From contig NZ_JAMZEA010000004.1 of the NCBI RefSeq assembly GCF_024172125.1, positions 434,001 through 498,000 on the forward strand: a DNA stretch of 64,000 nt, written 5' to 3'. Positions 53,201 through 61,835 of the stretch are shown piece by piece. Position 1 is the stretch's first letter. Every line of letters begins with the position of its first letter. Below the pieces are notes generated by a model. It worked only from the letters and a program-made list of their open reading frames with translations, did no database searches and was not told the origin of the DNA. Position numbers and translations under genes: made by a program. Source of the DNA: Actinomadura rupiterrae. GTDB lineage: Bacteria; Actinomycetota; Actinomycetes; Streptosporangiales; Streptosporangiaceae.

Positions 53201-54451
53201 TCAGCCGCAGCGGAGTTCGCCCTGCGGGAGGGGTTCGGTGTTCAGGGCGACCCACGCTTTGAGGGCCATGTGGAGCTCCAATCTGTCTTCGGTCGCGTAG
53301 CCGCCGTCGCCGAAGAGCTCTTCGAGCTGGCGGAGGCGGTAGCGGACGGTCTGGGCGTGCAGGTGGAGCCGGCCCGCGACCTCCGTGGCGTTGAAACCGC
53401 ACTCCAGGGAGGTGAGCAGGGTGACGGCCAGGCGGTAGCGCTGGGCCGGGCGGACGGAGAACAGCGGGGCGAGGCGGCGGTTGATGACGCGCTCGACCAG
53501 CTCGCGCTCGCGCATCATCACGATGATCGGCATGTGCCGCTCGGCGACGATCAGGCCGCTGCCGTCGATCATGCCGAGATCGGCGACGGCGAGGGCCTGG
53601 CGGGCCCAGCGCAGCGACTTGGCGGCCTCGGTGACGTCCACGGTCGGTCCGACCGCGGCGATCCAGCCGTCCAGCTGCTGCTCCAGGATGCGGGCGCGGC
53701 CCGGGCCGTCCGGGTCGGGGATGATCAGGCACGGCTCGGTCAGGTGCAGGCCGAGCAGCACGTCGGCGGGCAGCGCCGGACGTCGTGCGTCCGGGCCGTC
53801 CTCCCGCAGCGCGACGGCCGCGACGGTGCGGGGAAGCTGCCAGGCGGCGTCGCGCGCCGGATCCCTCAGATCCTTGAGGGTCGGGCGGCGGAGCAGCTGG
53901 TCGAGCAGCCGGCGGCGGCGGTCCTGCCGCGCGCCCGCCGCCCGTGCCGCCGCGTCGGCGTGGCCTTCGGCGACGATGGTCGCCAGCTGGTTCAGGTATC
54001 CGAACACGGCGTTCGCGGTGTTGGCGATGTCCGCGGCGCTGGCACGGTAGCCGAGCCGCAGGACGTGTTCGGTGAGCCGCTCGACGGCGACGCCGGCGCC
54101 GACCCTGATGGCGGCCTGCCAGCTGTCCAGCGTGCGGCCCTCGCTGGCCTCGCCGAAGCCGACGTCGCGCCAGAAGCGCGTCACCTCGACCGAGCTGGTG
54201 TCGGGGTCGGCCACCAGGTCGAGGAAGTGGCCGATGGCGTACTCGACGCTCAGGAGCAGCGCCTTCGCGTACCGCGGGTCGTGCGGCCGGACGAACTCCG
54301 GCAGCTCGGCCTCGATCCGGCGCGCCGCCTCGGCAGCGACATCCGACACGTGCTCGCGCAGGTCGGCGGCTATCCGAGCGCCGTCCTCCACCTGGATCGC
54401 CACCTCGATCCGGCGAGGGGGCAGGGCGACCACGGTGCTGAGGTCAGGCAT
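53201..54451 (-). CDS. PucR-family transcriptional regulator
   Basis: 416 residues. The C-terminal helix-turn-helix of the PucR/CdaR type is clear: GFNATEVAGRLHLHAQTVRY, RLRQLEELFG. Before it is a GGDEF-like middle domain (MIDGSGLIVAERHMPIIVMM), and the N-terminal 200 residues are helical (DLREHVSDVAAEAARRIEAE). Such regulators control purine, amino-acid or secondary metabolism. AAGGAG lies a few bases before ATG 54451. It lies between the ECF-lectin gene and the HTH-glycosidase-like gene, on the same strand as the latter. Confidence 0.93.
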   Translation of the reverse strand: MPDLSTVVALPPRRIEVAIQVEDGARIAADLREHVSDVAAEAARRIEAELPEFVRPHDPRYAKALLLSVEYAIGHFLDLVADPDTSSVEVTRFWRDVGFGEASEGRTLDSWQAAIRVGAGVAVERLTEHVLRLGYRASAADIANTANAVFGYLNQLATIVAEGHADAAARAAGARQDRRRRLLDQLLRRPTLKDLRDPARDAAWQLPRTVAAVALREDGPDARRPALPADVLLGLHLTEPCLIIPDPDGPGRARILEQQLDGWIAAVGPTVDVTEAAKSLRWARQALAVADLGMIDGSGLIVAERHMPIIVMMRERELVERVINRRLAPLFSVRPAQRYRLAVTLLTSLECGFNATEVAGRLHLHAQTVRYRLRQLEELFGDGGYATEDRLELHMALKAWVALNTEPLPQGELRCG

Positions 54452-54525
54452 GGGGACTCCTTCACTCCAACGACATGCGGGAGAGACGGAGAACCACGCG
54501 TGTGGTTACGCGTTTTCGAGAAAAA

Positions 54526-56517
54526 TCATCCTGGCGTGATGAAAACAGGCGCTCCGGTCACGCGGAGTGCATGTTCCGGGGGGATTCGGGCGGTCGTGCC
54601 GTCCAGGCGGTGGACGACGACGGGGCGCGGGCCGGTCCGTGTCGTGGCGGTGCCGCGGGCGGCCCAGCGGACCGTCCCGGTGCTGAAGCGGCACTGCCAG
54701 ACACCTGCGGGGAGGCCCTCGGCGGTGCCGTGCCCGCATCCATGGACGGACGCTCCGGTGAGCCAGCGTTCCAGCGTCTCGATGCCGCGCGCTGCCGGTG
54801 TCGGCTGCTCCCCCTCCGCCTGCAGGACGACCGGGATGCGCCGTCCGCCCCAGTTGTAGAAGTACGTCCGGCGCAGGTCGAGGTCGAGTCCGTAGAGGCC
54901 CACGAGGAAGAACCGGACGGCGAAGTCGCGCCCCTCGTCGCCCTGGAGCTGGTCGAGCAGCGGGACGTCGTAGTTCGGGCCGGTGTCCCAGAGCGGGATG
55001 CCGGTTCCGGCCTGGTGCAAGGTCTTGTTGAAGGCGTCCAGAACGGGGACGAGAGTTTCGGGCGGGTCGTGCGAGCTGCGAGGGAACAGTTTGATTCCCC
55101 CGACGTCACACTTCCGGTACCCGCCGAGCTCGGCGAAGCGTTCGACGAACCGCAGGCCGTCCGGGGTGGTGAGGCGTCCCATCGAGGGGCAGACGACCGT
55201 GGCGCGCGCGTCGGCCGCCTTGATGATCCGGGACGCGCGCTCGACCATCGCGACCAGCCGCCGCGGATCGCCGTTGAAGAAGTGCTGGTCGTTGGCCGAA
55301 TCCCAGAGTTCGTACGCCTCCAGGCGGCCCTTGTACCGGTGGACGAGCGCGCGGACGAACGCGTCCCAGTCGGCCAGATCGTCCGGCGGCGCGGCCCGCG
55401 AACCGTCGGTGTAGACCGTCGGCGGCCCGTCCGGCGCGGCCCACTGCGGCGTGCCGCCGAACGTGAAAAGGGCGGGCAGTTTCGCGGCTTGCGCCCCGTC
55501 CACAAGGCGATCCAGCGCGGCCCACTCGTACACGCCACGCTCGGGTTCGAGGTCGGCCCACCGCGTCCGGCCGTCCCAGAACCGCGCCGCGCCCACCCGG
55601 AACGACGGCATCGTCCCGGTATTGCTGTTGATCGTCACGCCGAACATCGAGGGCGGCACGGGCCACGGAGCCCACGTCCACCGATCCCCTGGATCCGCCT
55701 GCCCCGGAGAGTCCCGCCGTCCGGTCCCGAACAGAACCCCGGCCGCGGCGAGCACAGCGACCGCGACCACACCCCCGCTCACCTGCAAAAACCGCCGCCG
55801 CCACCACTTCCGTCCGACCGGACCGCGGCCGGAGGGACTCCGCGCGACATCACGCCGCCGGACGCCCCCAGCACGCACGGCGGCGACCTCCCGGCCAACT
55901 GATCGAGCGGGGGCAAGTTGGCGTCCGACCTCTGCAGCATCGTCTTGCCGCGCCTCTCCCCCAGCCGACTGCCGGGCGACCGGACGAGCGGCATCGTCTT
56001 GGTATTCGGCCTCCGCACGCGACTCCGCGCCGTCCCGAGCAGCCCGGACGGTCGGCGCCCGGCCGACTGGACGTGCGGCGGCGTCTTGACCATCGGTCTC
56101 CGCGCGCGAGATCGCAGTTCGGGCGGTCGGCGGAGCTGAACGGTCACCATCCGCGGCAGCCTGCGTCGAGCGAGCAGGGCTTCCGGCGGGCGGATGTTCG
56201 CCGTCGTTCGTGTGCGCGGTCGGGTCGTTTGTCGGTGGACGGGCGTCCTCGGCGGTTCGGTCGGTTTCGGGGGTGGTTGTGGCGAGGGTCCAGTGGTGGA
56301 AGAGGTCGTTGAGTTCGCGCGGGGTGGCGCCGCAGGCCTTGGCGAAGGCGAGGACGATGTCGTACTTGTCCTCGTCCGGGATGGACGTCCCGGTGCAGTA
56401 GCGGTGCAGGGTCGAGCGGCTCGCGTGCGTCCGGCGGGCCAGCTCGGCGAAGCTCAGGCCGCTGCGCTCCTTCAGCTCGGACAGCAGCGCGGCGAGGCGT
56501 TCGGCTCCGTCGCCCAC
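54526..56517 (-). CDS. XRE HTH - membrane helix - glycosidase-like chimera (likely catalytically dead sensor)
   Basis: 663 residues. N-terminal XRE domain (AERLAALLSELKERSGLSFA, RRTHASRSTLHRYCTGTSIP), a 130-residue Ala/Arg/Asp/Pro linker, a basic patch (GPVGRKWWRRRF), one membrane helix at about 240-263 (SGGVVAVAVLAAAGVLFG), and a TIM-barrel-like domain at 285-660 of the GH39/GH5 style (SFRVGAARFWDGRTRWADLE, KLPALFTFGGTPQWAAP, YFYNWGGRR). Where active enzymes read WNEPN, this has YELWDSANDQ; where the nucleophile strand usually reads TE-x-G, it has LWDTGPNYD. Both expected catalytic Glu appear absent, so sugar sensing rather than cutting is likely. GTG 56517 with GGGAGGGG five bases upstream; open frame to 56667. 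Confidence 0.85.
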   Translation of the reverse strand: MGDGAERLAALLSELKERSGLSFAELARRTHASRSTLHRYCTGTSIPDEDKYDIVLAFAKACGATPRELNDLFHHWTLATTTPETDRTAEDARPPTNDPTAHTNDGEHPPAGSPARSTQAAADGDRSAPPTARTAISRAETDGQDAAARPVGRAPTVRAARDGAESRAEAEYQDDAARPVARQSAGGEARQDDAAEVGRQLAPARSVGREVAAVRAGGVRRRDVARSPSGRGPVGRKWWRRRFLQVSGGVVAVAVLAAAGVLFGTGRRDSPGQADPGDRWTWAPWPVPPSMFGVTINSNTGTMPSFRVGAARFWDGRTRWADLEPERGVYEWAALDRLVDGAQAAKLPALFTFGGTPQWAAPDGPPTVYTDGSRAAPPDDLADWDAFVRALVHRYKGRLEAYELWDSANDQHFFNGDPRRLVAMVERASRIIKAADARATVVCPSMGRLTTPDGLRFVERFAELGGYRKCDVGGIKLFPRSSHDPPETLVPVLDAFNKTLHQAGTGIPLWDTGPNYDVPLLDQLQGDEGRDFAVRFFLVGLYGLDLDLRRTYFYNWGGRRIPVVLQAEGEQPTPAARGIETLERWLTGASVHGCGHGTAEGLPAGVWQCRFSTGTVRWAARGTATTRTGPRPVVVHRLDGTTARIPPEHALRVTGAPVFITPG

Positions 56518-56719
56518 CGAGCCCCTCCCAACGCGCCGAGGCGGATCGGGCACAGCATCCCACGACGTCCTACGGCGTCCCAATCTTTCGGTATCTCCGC
56601 AGTTCATCCGGGTTGCGGGCGTCCCACGGGCGCGGATCGCTTGCCGCTGCCGGGACGGCGCGTCCACGCTGTTTCACGTGTGGTCACCTGCCGGAACCGG
56701 TACGGAGCGTGGGGAGAGC
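56518..56719. promoter_or_regulatory. Divergent promoter region
   Basis: About 200 bases shared by the HTH-glycosidase-like gene and the SARP-AraC gene. It includes TTTCACGTGTGGTCACCTG (56670-56688), with a CACGTG palindrome, as a candidate regulator site. Confidence 0.45.
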
Positions 56720-58420
56720 GTGTTCCACGAGGTCGGAAGCGGACCGGCGACGGAACTCGCGACGGAGTTCAATGTGCTCGGGCCGCTGGAGGTCCGGCGC
56801 GGCGGGCGGGCCGTCCCGCGCGGGACGCCGAAGGTCCGCGCGGTGCTGTCGGTCCTGCTGAGCCGCGCGGGCCGGACGGTCCCGGTGGACGCGATCCACG
56901 AGGCCCTGTGGCGGGACGCGCCGCCGAGGAGCGCCGCCAAGAACGTCCACGGGTACGTGCACGCGCTGCGGCACACGATCCTGGACGATCCAGGACGTAT
57001 CGAGCGGCATGGCGCCGCATACCGGCTGGTCGTCCACCCCGGGGAACTGGACGCGGATCGGTTCGAAGCGCTGGTGCGTGAAGGACGGACCGCAAACGAT
57101 CCGGAAGAGGCCGCATCCCTGTTTCGGACAGCGCTCGATCTGTGGCGCGGGCCCGACGCCTATGACGACGTCCCGGAGACGCCGCCGACCCATCTGGACG
57201 CGCGCCGGCTGGCCGAAATGCGCCTCGGAGCCCTGCTGGACTGGGCGGACGCCGAGCTGCGCCTCGGCCGAGCGGGCGATCTCGCGCCGCGGCTGCTGGA
57301 GCTGACCGCCGAGCATCCGCTGAACGAGGAGCTGTGGGCGCGGCTGATGAGCGCGCTGCACGCGTGCGGCCGGACGGCCGAGGCGCTCGCCGCGTTCGAG
57401 GACGCGCGGCGCGCGCTGGCCGAGGAGGCCGGGCTGCTCCCCGGGCCGCGCCTGCGCCTGCTGCGGCAACGCATCGCGTCGTCGTCGCGCCCGGCGCGCG
57501 GGCGGCGCCGGATGGACGCCCTGCGCACCGCAGAGGAGGCGCGCGCCGCCGCGTCCGCGCTGCTCGTCCCGGTGCGCCTGGACCCGATCGGCGACTCGTT
57601 CCGCGGCGGGATCAGCGCTGTCCACGCCGGGCCGCTCGTCGTCGGCCGGCTGCGCTGCACGCCGCACACGGTGTCCCGGCCGCCGCGGACGATCAGCTCG
57701 ACCGACCGCGACCTGGTGAAGGTGGTGCTGAACCGCTCGCCGTCCGGGATCACCGTCGGACAGGACGGCCGGGAATGCCGCGTCGGCCCCGGTGAGCTGG
57801 TCGTCTGCGACATGACCCGGCCGTACTCGATCACCGTGCCGGGGCCCTGCGACGTGACCTTCCTCGGCGTCCCGCGCGCGCTGCTCGGCGACCGCGCGGA
57901 CGTCCTCGCCCGGCGGACCGCCGTCCGCCTGCCGTCCGACGCGGGCCTGACCTCGCTGATCACCACGTGCCTCGCCGGGGTCAGCGACCGCGTCGGCGCC
58001 CTGCCGGACCCCGCCGGGCGCCACCTCGGGGACGCGCTGACCTCGCTCGTCCTCGCCGCCCTGACCGCCACGGCTCCCGCGCGGACCGAAACCCCGACGG
58101 ATCTGGCCGACCGCATCCTCGCCTACGCGTCCGCGAACCTGCACGATCCGTCCCTTTCGGTCGAGTCGGCCGCGACCCGGCACGGCATCTCGCCGCGCCG
58201 GCTGCACGAGCTGTTCCGCGACCGGGACCACACGTTCATGCGCTGGGTGCGCCGCGAGCGGCTGGCCCGGATCCGGCGCGATCTCCGCGACCCGGCGCTG
58301 GCCCACCGCTCCGTCGCGTCCGTGGCCGCGCGGTGGGGCATCCTGGACGCCGCGCACGTCAGCCGCGCCCTCAAAGCCGAATACGGCCAGACCGCCGCCG
58401 AAATCCGGCAGTCCGCGTAA
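56720..58420 (+). CDS. SARP-type regulator fused to an AraC-type regulator
   Basis: About 566 residues, uninterrupted. Residues 10-100 are an OmpR-like winged helix as in AfsR/SARP proteins (FNVLGPLEVRRGGRAVPRGT, AKNVHGYVHALRHTILDD); 105-245 is the bacterial transcriptional activation domain (FRTALDLWRGPDAYDDVPET, HPLNEELWARLMSALHACGR). After a short basic linker, 275-415 is a cupin-like AraC N-domain (TISSTDRDLVKVVLNRSPSG, VCDMTRPYSITVPG) and 465-566 an AraC HTH (AATRHGISPRRLHELFRDRD, VASVAARWGILDAAHVSRAL). Two DNA-binding units in one chain is unusual. GTG 56720 follows GGGGAGAG; GTG 56678 is an earlier option. Confidence 0.9.
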   Translation: MFHEVGSGPATELATEFNVLGPLEVRRGGRAVPRGTPKVRAVLSVLLSRAGRTVPVDAIHEALWRDAPPRSAAKNVHGYVHALRHTILDDPGRIERHGAAYRLVVHPGELDADRFEALVREGRTANDPEEAASLFRTALDLWRGPDAYDDVPETPPTHLDARRLAEMRLGALLDWADAELRLGRAGDLAPRLLELTAEHPLNEELWARLMSALHACGRTAEALAAFEDARRALAEEAGLLPGPRLRLLRQRIASSSRPARGRRRMDALRTAEEARAAASALLVPVRLDPIGDSFRGGISAVHAGPLVVGRLRCTPHTVSRPPRTISSTDRDLVKVVLNRSPSGITVGQDGRECRVGPGELVVCDMTRPYSITVPGPCDVTFLGVPRALLGDRADVLARRTAVRLPSDAGLTSLITTCLAGVSDRVGALPDPAGRHLGDALTSLVLAALTATAPARTETPTDLADRILAYASANLHDPSLSVESAATRHGISPRRLHELFRDRDHTFMRWVRRERLARIRRDLRDPALAHRSVASVAARWGILDAAHVSRALKAEYGQTAAEIRQSA

Positions 58421-58474
58421 CGGACCGCAGAACCGGGAAGAACCCCCACGTCAGCACAGCATTCGGGGGGAACG

Positions 58475-58693
58475 TTGAACGCGACCGAAACCAACCTGGA
58501 ACGCCTGATCGAGCACGCCCAGGCCGAACTGCACTGGCGCCGCCGCCGCGACAACGAGAAGGCGAACATCGCCGACCACGGCAAGGACTTCACCAAGATG
58601 ATGCGCAACGCCGACAAGCTCGACCATTACGCCGAGCTGATCCGCGTCGAGCACGACAACGAGTTCAAGGACGGCTGGCGCCAGCCCAGGTAG
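58475..58693 (+). CDS. Small charged helical protein, function unknown
   Basis: 72 residues: NATETNLERLIEHAQAELHW, RRRRDNEKANIADHGKDF, KMMRNADKLDHYAELI. Highly helical and charged, no family recognised. TTG 58475 is preceded by GGGGGGAAC. It overlaps the 3' end of the reverse-strand methyltransferase gene by about 67 bases. Confidence 0.6.
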   Translation: MNATETNLERLIEHAQAELHWRRRRDNEKANIADHGKDFTKMMRNADKLDHYAELIRVEHDNEFKDGWRQPR

Positions 58694-59490
58694 GCCGTGC
58701 GGCTAGCGGCCCGGCGCGGCCAGCGGCCCGGCGCGGCTCCCGGCCTGCGCGCCTCGATGAGGAACCTGGACGAGTGCGCGACGAACGGCCCGTCACGCCT
58801 GATCTGCGCGTCCAGTTCGCGAAGCCGGTCCCGGTACCTCTCGACGCCGAACCCGGGGACCATCCAGATCACCTTGCGCAGGAAGTAGATCACGGCCCCG
58901 ACGTCGAAGAACTCCATCCGCAGCCGCTCGGAGCGCAGGTCGACGACCTCCAGCCCGGCGGCCCGCGCGTCCGCGGCCTCCACCTCGGGGTCCCGCGCGC
59001 GCCGGGCCTCCGGCTGGGGTCCGAGGAAGTACTCGACCAGCTCGAACACGCTCGCGGGCCCGACATGCTGCGCGAGATACGTCCCGCCGGGCGCGAGCAC
59101 CCGGGCGATCTCGTCCCACCACACCGTGGCCGGATGACGGCACGTGACCAGCTCGAACGCCCCGTCCGCGAACGGCAGCGGCGGCTCGTCCGGCGTCGCG
59201 ACGACCACCACCCCGCGCGGCCCCAGCAACCGCGTCGCCTTGGCGACGTTCGGCGGCCACGACTCGGTCGCCGCCATGGTCCTCGGCAGGTTTTCGGCCT
59301 GCGCGAGAACCTCCCCACCGCCCGTCTGGATATCCAGCGCCGACCGCGCACCCGCCAGCCGCGCCGCCATCAACCGCGCATACCCCCAGGAAGGACGCTC
59401 CTCAGTCGCCCGCCCGTCCAGCCACGAGAAGTCCCAGCCTTCAACCGAGACGTCCGAGGCCTCGGCCACCAACTCCTCAAACCCCCGCAT
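58627..59490 (-). CDS. Class I SAM-dependent methyltransferase
   Basis: 287 residues. SAM-binding glycine loop SALDIQTGGGEVLAQA, motif II region PPLPFADGAFELVTCRHPAT and motif III EIARVLAPGGTYLAQHVGP. The natural end of the fold is near AHSSRFLIEARRPG; about 35 further residues read antisense to the small gene at 58475. Substrate unknown. ATG 59490 slightly overlaps the DUF1737 gene upstream on the same strand, so the two form an operon. Confidence 0.88.
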   Translation of the reverse strand: MRGFEELVAEASDVSVEGWDFSWLDGRATEERPSWGYARLMAARLAGARSALDIQTGGGEVLAQAENLPRTMAATESWPPNVAKATRLLGPRGVVVVATPDEPPLPFADGAFELVTCRHPATVWWDEIARVLAPGGTYLAQHVGPASVFELVEYFLGPQPEARRARDPEVEAADARAAGLEVVDLRSERLRMEFFDVGAVIYFLRKVIWMVPGFGVERYRDRLRELDAQIRRDGPFVAHSSRFLIEARRPGAAPGRWPRRAASRTAYLGWRQPSLNSLSCSTRISSA

Positions 59491-59671
59491 GACCGTCCTG
59501 CCGCAGGACGAGGGCCTGCGCCACGATGACCCGATCCCCGTTGAACGTCACCGACGGCGACCCGTGCAGCTCGTATCCAAGATCCAACGCCTCGCTGACC
59601 CGCCAGCAGAAGGACGCGTCGTCAGGCCCGGTCAGCACCCGGTACCGCGGCAGCTCGCGATCATCACCCAT
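59477..59671 (-). CDS. DUF1737 protein
   Basis: 64 residues: PRYRVLTGPDDASFCWRVSE, ALDLGYELHGSPSVTF, ERVIVAQALV-like end (DRVIVAQALVLRQDG). This is the DUF1737 pattern seen in many bacteria; function unknown. It overlaps the methyltransferase start by 14 bases on the same strand. Confidence 0.88.
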   Translation of the reverse strand: MGDDRELPRYRVLTGPDDASFCWRVSEALDLGYELHGSPSVTFNGDRVIVAQALVLRQDGHAGV

Positions 59672-59720
59672 GCCGCAATCCTACGAACCCTTTGTCGGCC
59701 CCTCCTGCCATGCTCCGCCT

Positions 59721-60059
59721 ATGGACCCGCTGAAGCTGATCGAATCCAAGCCGGGCTCGTACAGCCTGCTCCTCTACGCCGGGAGCACCGACGTGGACGA
59801 ACTGGTCCAGGAACTCGGCCACGAGCCCAACGGCTACTTCTGGGAAGGCGTGGCCCAGTTCCTGGTCCGCACCGAAGCCCCCTCCCTCGCAGACCGCTTC
59901 GACTACGACCCCGAAGGCGACACGTTCTGCGCCTACGGCGACGACCGCCCGGCCCTGGAAGAACTCGCCCTCCTGATGTCCGAAACCGCCACCACACCGT
60001 CCCGCATGCGATCCCTCATCACCGCCGCAAAGGCCGCCGACTTCGAGTTCGACGACTGA
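59721..60059 (+). CDS. Imm51-like immunity protein
   Basis: 112 residues: LIESKPGSYSLLLYAGSTDV, ELGHEPNGYFWEGVAQFLV, FDYDPEGDTFCAYGDD, LLMSETATTPSRMRSLI. The pattern (GYFWEGVAxxL, DPExDxFxAYG) is that of Imm51 proteins, which neutralise polymorphic toxins. No toxin gene is adjacent. ATG 59721; ribosome site poor. Confidence 0.8.
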   Translation: MDPLKLIESKPGSYSLLLYAGSTDVDELVQELGHEPNGYFWEGVAQFLVRTEAPSLADRFDYDPEGDTFCAYGDDRPALEELALLMSETATTPSRMRSLITAAKAADFEFDD

Positions 60060-60075
60060 CCAAAGAAAGAGAGCA

Positions 60076-60600
60076 ATGGACGCACCGAAGACCCAACTCG
60101 ACGACCGCTTCAGCGACCCCGGCGCCCACCCGACCACCTGGGAGGCAGCACTCAGAGCCCCGGAAGAAGCCCAAATCACCTGGATATCAACCGTCCGCGC
60201 CGACGGCCGCCCCCACGTCACACCCCTGGTCGCGGTATGGCTGGACGGAGCCCTCCACTTCGCAACCGGCCACGAGGAACAAAAAGCCGTCAACCTCACC
60301 ACAAACCCCAACGTCGTCCTCACAACGGGCTGCAACAGCTGGAACAACAGCCTGGACGTAATGGTCGAAGGCCAAGCCCGCCGCGTAACCGACCGCCCAA
60401 CCCTGGAACGCCTAGCCGCCGCCTGGCGAAACAAGTGGGACGGCAGATGGCACTACGAAGTAGCAGACGAAGGCTTCCAAAACGCCTCAAGCCCCGTCCT
60501 GGTCTTCGCCGTAGAACCAACCAAAACCCTAGCCTTCGGCCGCCACCAAAACCCCGAAACCACAACCTTCACCCACACCCGCCACCTCCCACCAAAATAA
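60076..60600 (+). CDS. Pyridoxamine 5'-phosphate oxidase-family protein
   Basis: 174 residues. Split-barrel pattern: ITWISTVRADGRPHVTPLVA, WLDGALHFATGHEEQKAVNL, NPNVVLTTGCNSW, LDVMVEGQARRVTDRPTLER, and VFAVEPTKTLAFGRHQNPET. Probably binds F420 or flavin; substrate unknown. AAAGAAAGAGAG lies just before ATG 60076. It follows the Imm51 gene by 16 bases on the same strand. The 3' part has A-rich codons unlike most of the window. Confidence 0.9.
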   Translation: MDAPKTQLDDRFSDPGAHPTTWEAALRAPEEAQITWISTVRADGRPHVTPLVAVWLDGALHFATGHEEQKAVNLTTNPNVVLTTGCNSWNNSLDVMVEGQARRVTDRPTLERLAAAWRNKWDGRWHYEVADEGFQNASSPVLVFAVEPTKTLAFGRHQNPETTTFTHTRHLPPK

Positions 60601-60619
60601 GGACCACCCAATCCCCGCT

Positions 60620-60886
60620 ATGGATGCATCCCCGAAGTTCGTACGCGACCTCATCGCATTGACGGTCGAGCTGGCATGGTTCCTGGAGTCCGCCGACGAG
60701 GAATCCCTGGACCCGGACGACACCGTCCGACAACTGGAGGGGATCACCCACGTCCTCAGCAACCAGTCCGGCGACGACCTGGCCCTGATCCGCGACGTCC
60801 TCAACCAGATGTCCGCCAGCGCAACCCTAGAACAGCAAGAATTCCTGGCGTCCTTCCCGGCGAACCTGGCCCTCGACACGGAGTAG
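60620..60886 (+). CDS. Small helical protein of unknown function
   Basis: 88 residues: KFVRDLIALTVELAWFLESA, DDTVRQLEGITHVLSNQSGD, LALIRDVLNQMSASATLEQQ. Acidic, all-helical, no family recognised. It begins 19 bases after the PNPOx gene and may share its transcript. Confidence 0.7.
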   Translation: MDASPKFVRDLIALTVELAWFLESADEESLDPDDTVRQLEGITHVLSNQSGDDLALIRDVLNQMSASATLEQQEFLASFPANLALDTE

Positions 60887-61005
60887 GCACCAAACCGGGA
60901 GATTTTCCCCGCCATTGGGGCGGATCGGCGGAGCACCCGCCCGTGATTGACCGCCGATTTGCCCCCGTCTCCGTAGCGTCGGTGGAAACGACGTTGGGAG
61001 GTTCC

Positions 61006-61410
61006 ATGCTTGCGACCCGCGAGCTGTTCGACGGCGTGACCGTGGGCAGGTTGGAGAGCGAAGACCTGGCTGCCGCCATAGATTCGTTGCTCGAATGCCA
61101 GGGCGCCGTCACCGCGTGCGCCGCAGCCATGCTCGACGCCACCGACACCGCTGGCCTGATGCCCGCGGTACGCCGGGACATGGACTGCGCGGACGTGGTC
61201 GAGGCCACCCAGCGAGTACTGACCCGCGCGGACACAACCGACATGAACCTCCTGCGCGCCCAACTAGCCGCCTGCGCAGTGGCCTGCGAACACAGCCACG
61301 AGCTATGCAGCAGACACGCCGCCCAGCACGACTTCTGCCGAATCTGCGCAGAAGCAACCCGCAACTGCATGCAAATGTGCCGCCGCCTAATCAACGAACT
61401 AAGCAACTAG
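61006..61410 (+). CDS. Cys-rich four-helix copper-storage-like protein
   Basis: 134 residues with 10 cysteines (31, 38, 61, 90, 94, 101, 111, 114, 121, 125) spaced along helices (LLECQGAVTACAAAM, AQLAACAVACEHSHELC, DFCRICAEATRNCMQMC) plus His 96, 98, 104 and 108. This is the DUF326/Csp pattern, in which a four-helix bundle lined with Cys binds many Cu(I) ions in the cytosol. GGGAGG is four bases before ATG 61006. No copper pump or repressor is nearby. Confidence 0.85.
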   Translation: MLATRELFDGVTVGRLESEDLAAAIDSLLECQGAVTACAAAMLDATDTAGLMPAVRRDMDCADVVEATQRVLTRADTTDMNLLRAQLAACAVACEHSHELCSRHAAQHDFCRICAEATRNCMQMCRRLINELSN

Positions 61411-61835
61411 ACCCACCCGCAGCCCCAAAAGTCCCCAACGAGACAAGAGACACACACTCACGAGGGCGAAAGCCGTTCGCCATAGTTGATCCCCTTGCAC
61501 CCCATGCCAGCGTTCCCGCTCGTCCCACTCAACTCGAACTGCGTCCTTGCAACGCGAACAGTGCACACGAGCCGCATCCTCAGAGAACGCGTCCTCAACA
61601 GCAGCCTGCGGGCACCTCGTTCTTGACCTCACCCACGGCTGCTCTCGTCCACTTACGTCCTGGCCATCGGACCGAGGCGGCTGTCGGGGGCCGGACGCAG
61701 GGCGGACGCGTTGCCGACGCGCGGTCGGGTCGCACGAAGCCGGTGACCGGCGCGCCAACGGCCCGTGCACCGCCCCCTTGATCCCAAAGGACCAGCTTCG
61801 GCAGATGTTCTTGATGTGTCAGTTCAACCCGGCAG
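61411..61835. other. Gene-free stretch
   Basis: About 425 bases between the copper-storage-like gene and the reverse-strand SUKH gene. Lower GC than the surroundings at its left end. Frames here look random; no repeat or RNA recognised. Confidence 0.5.

Noticed and set aside
61411..61835. Possible transposase remnant
   Set aside because: Lower GC suggested foreign DNA, but no DDE motif, inverted repeats or target duplication could be found.
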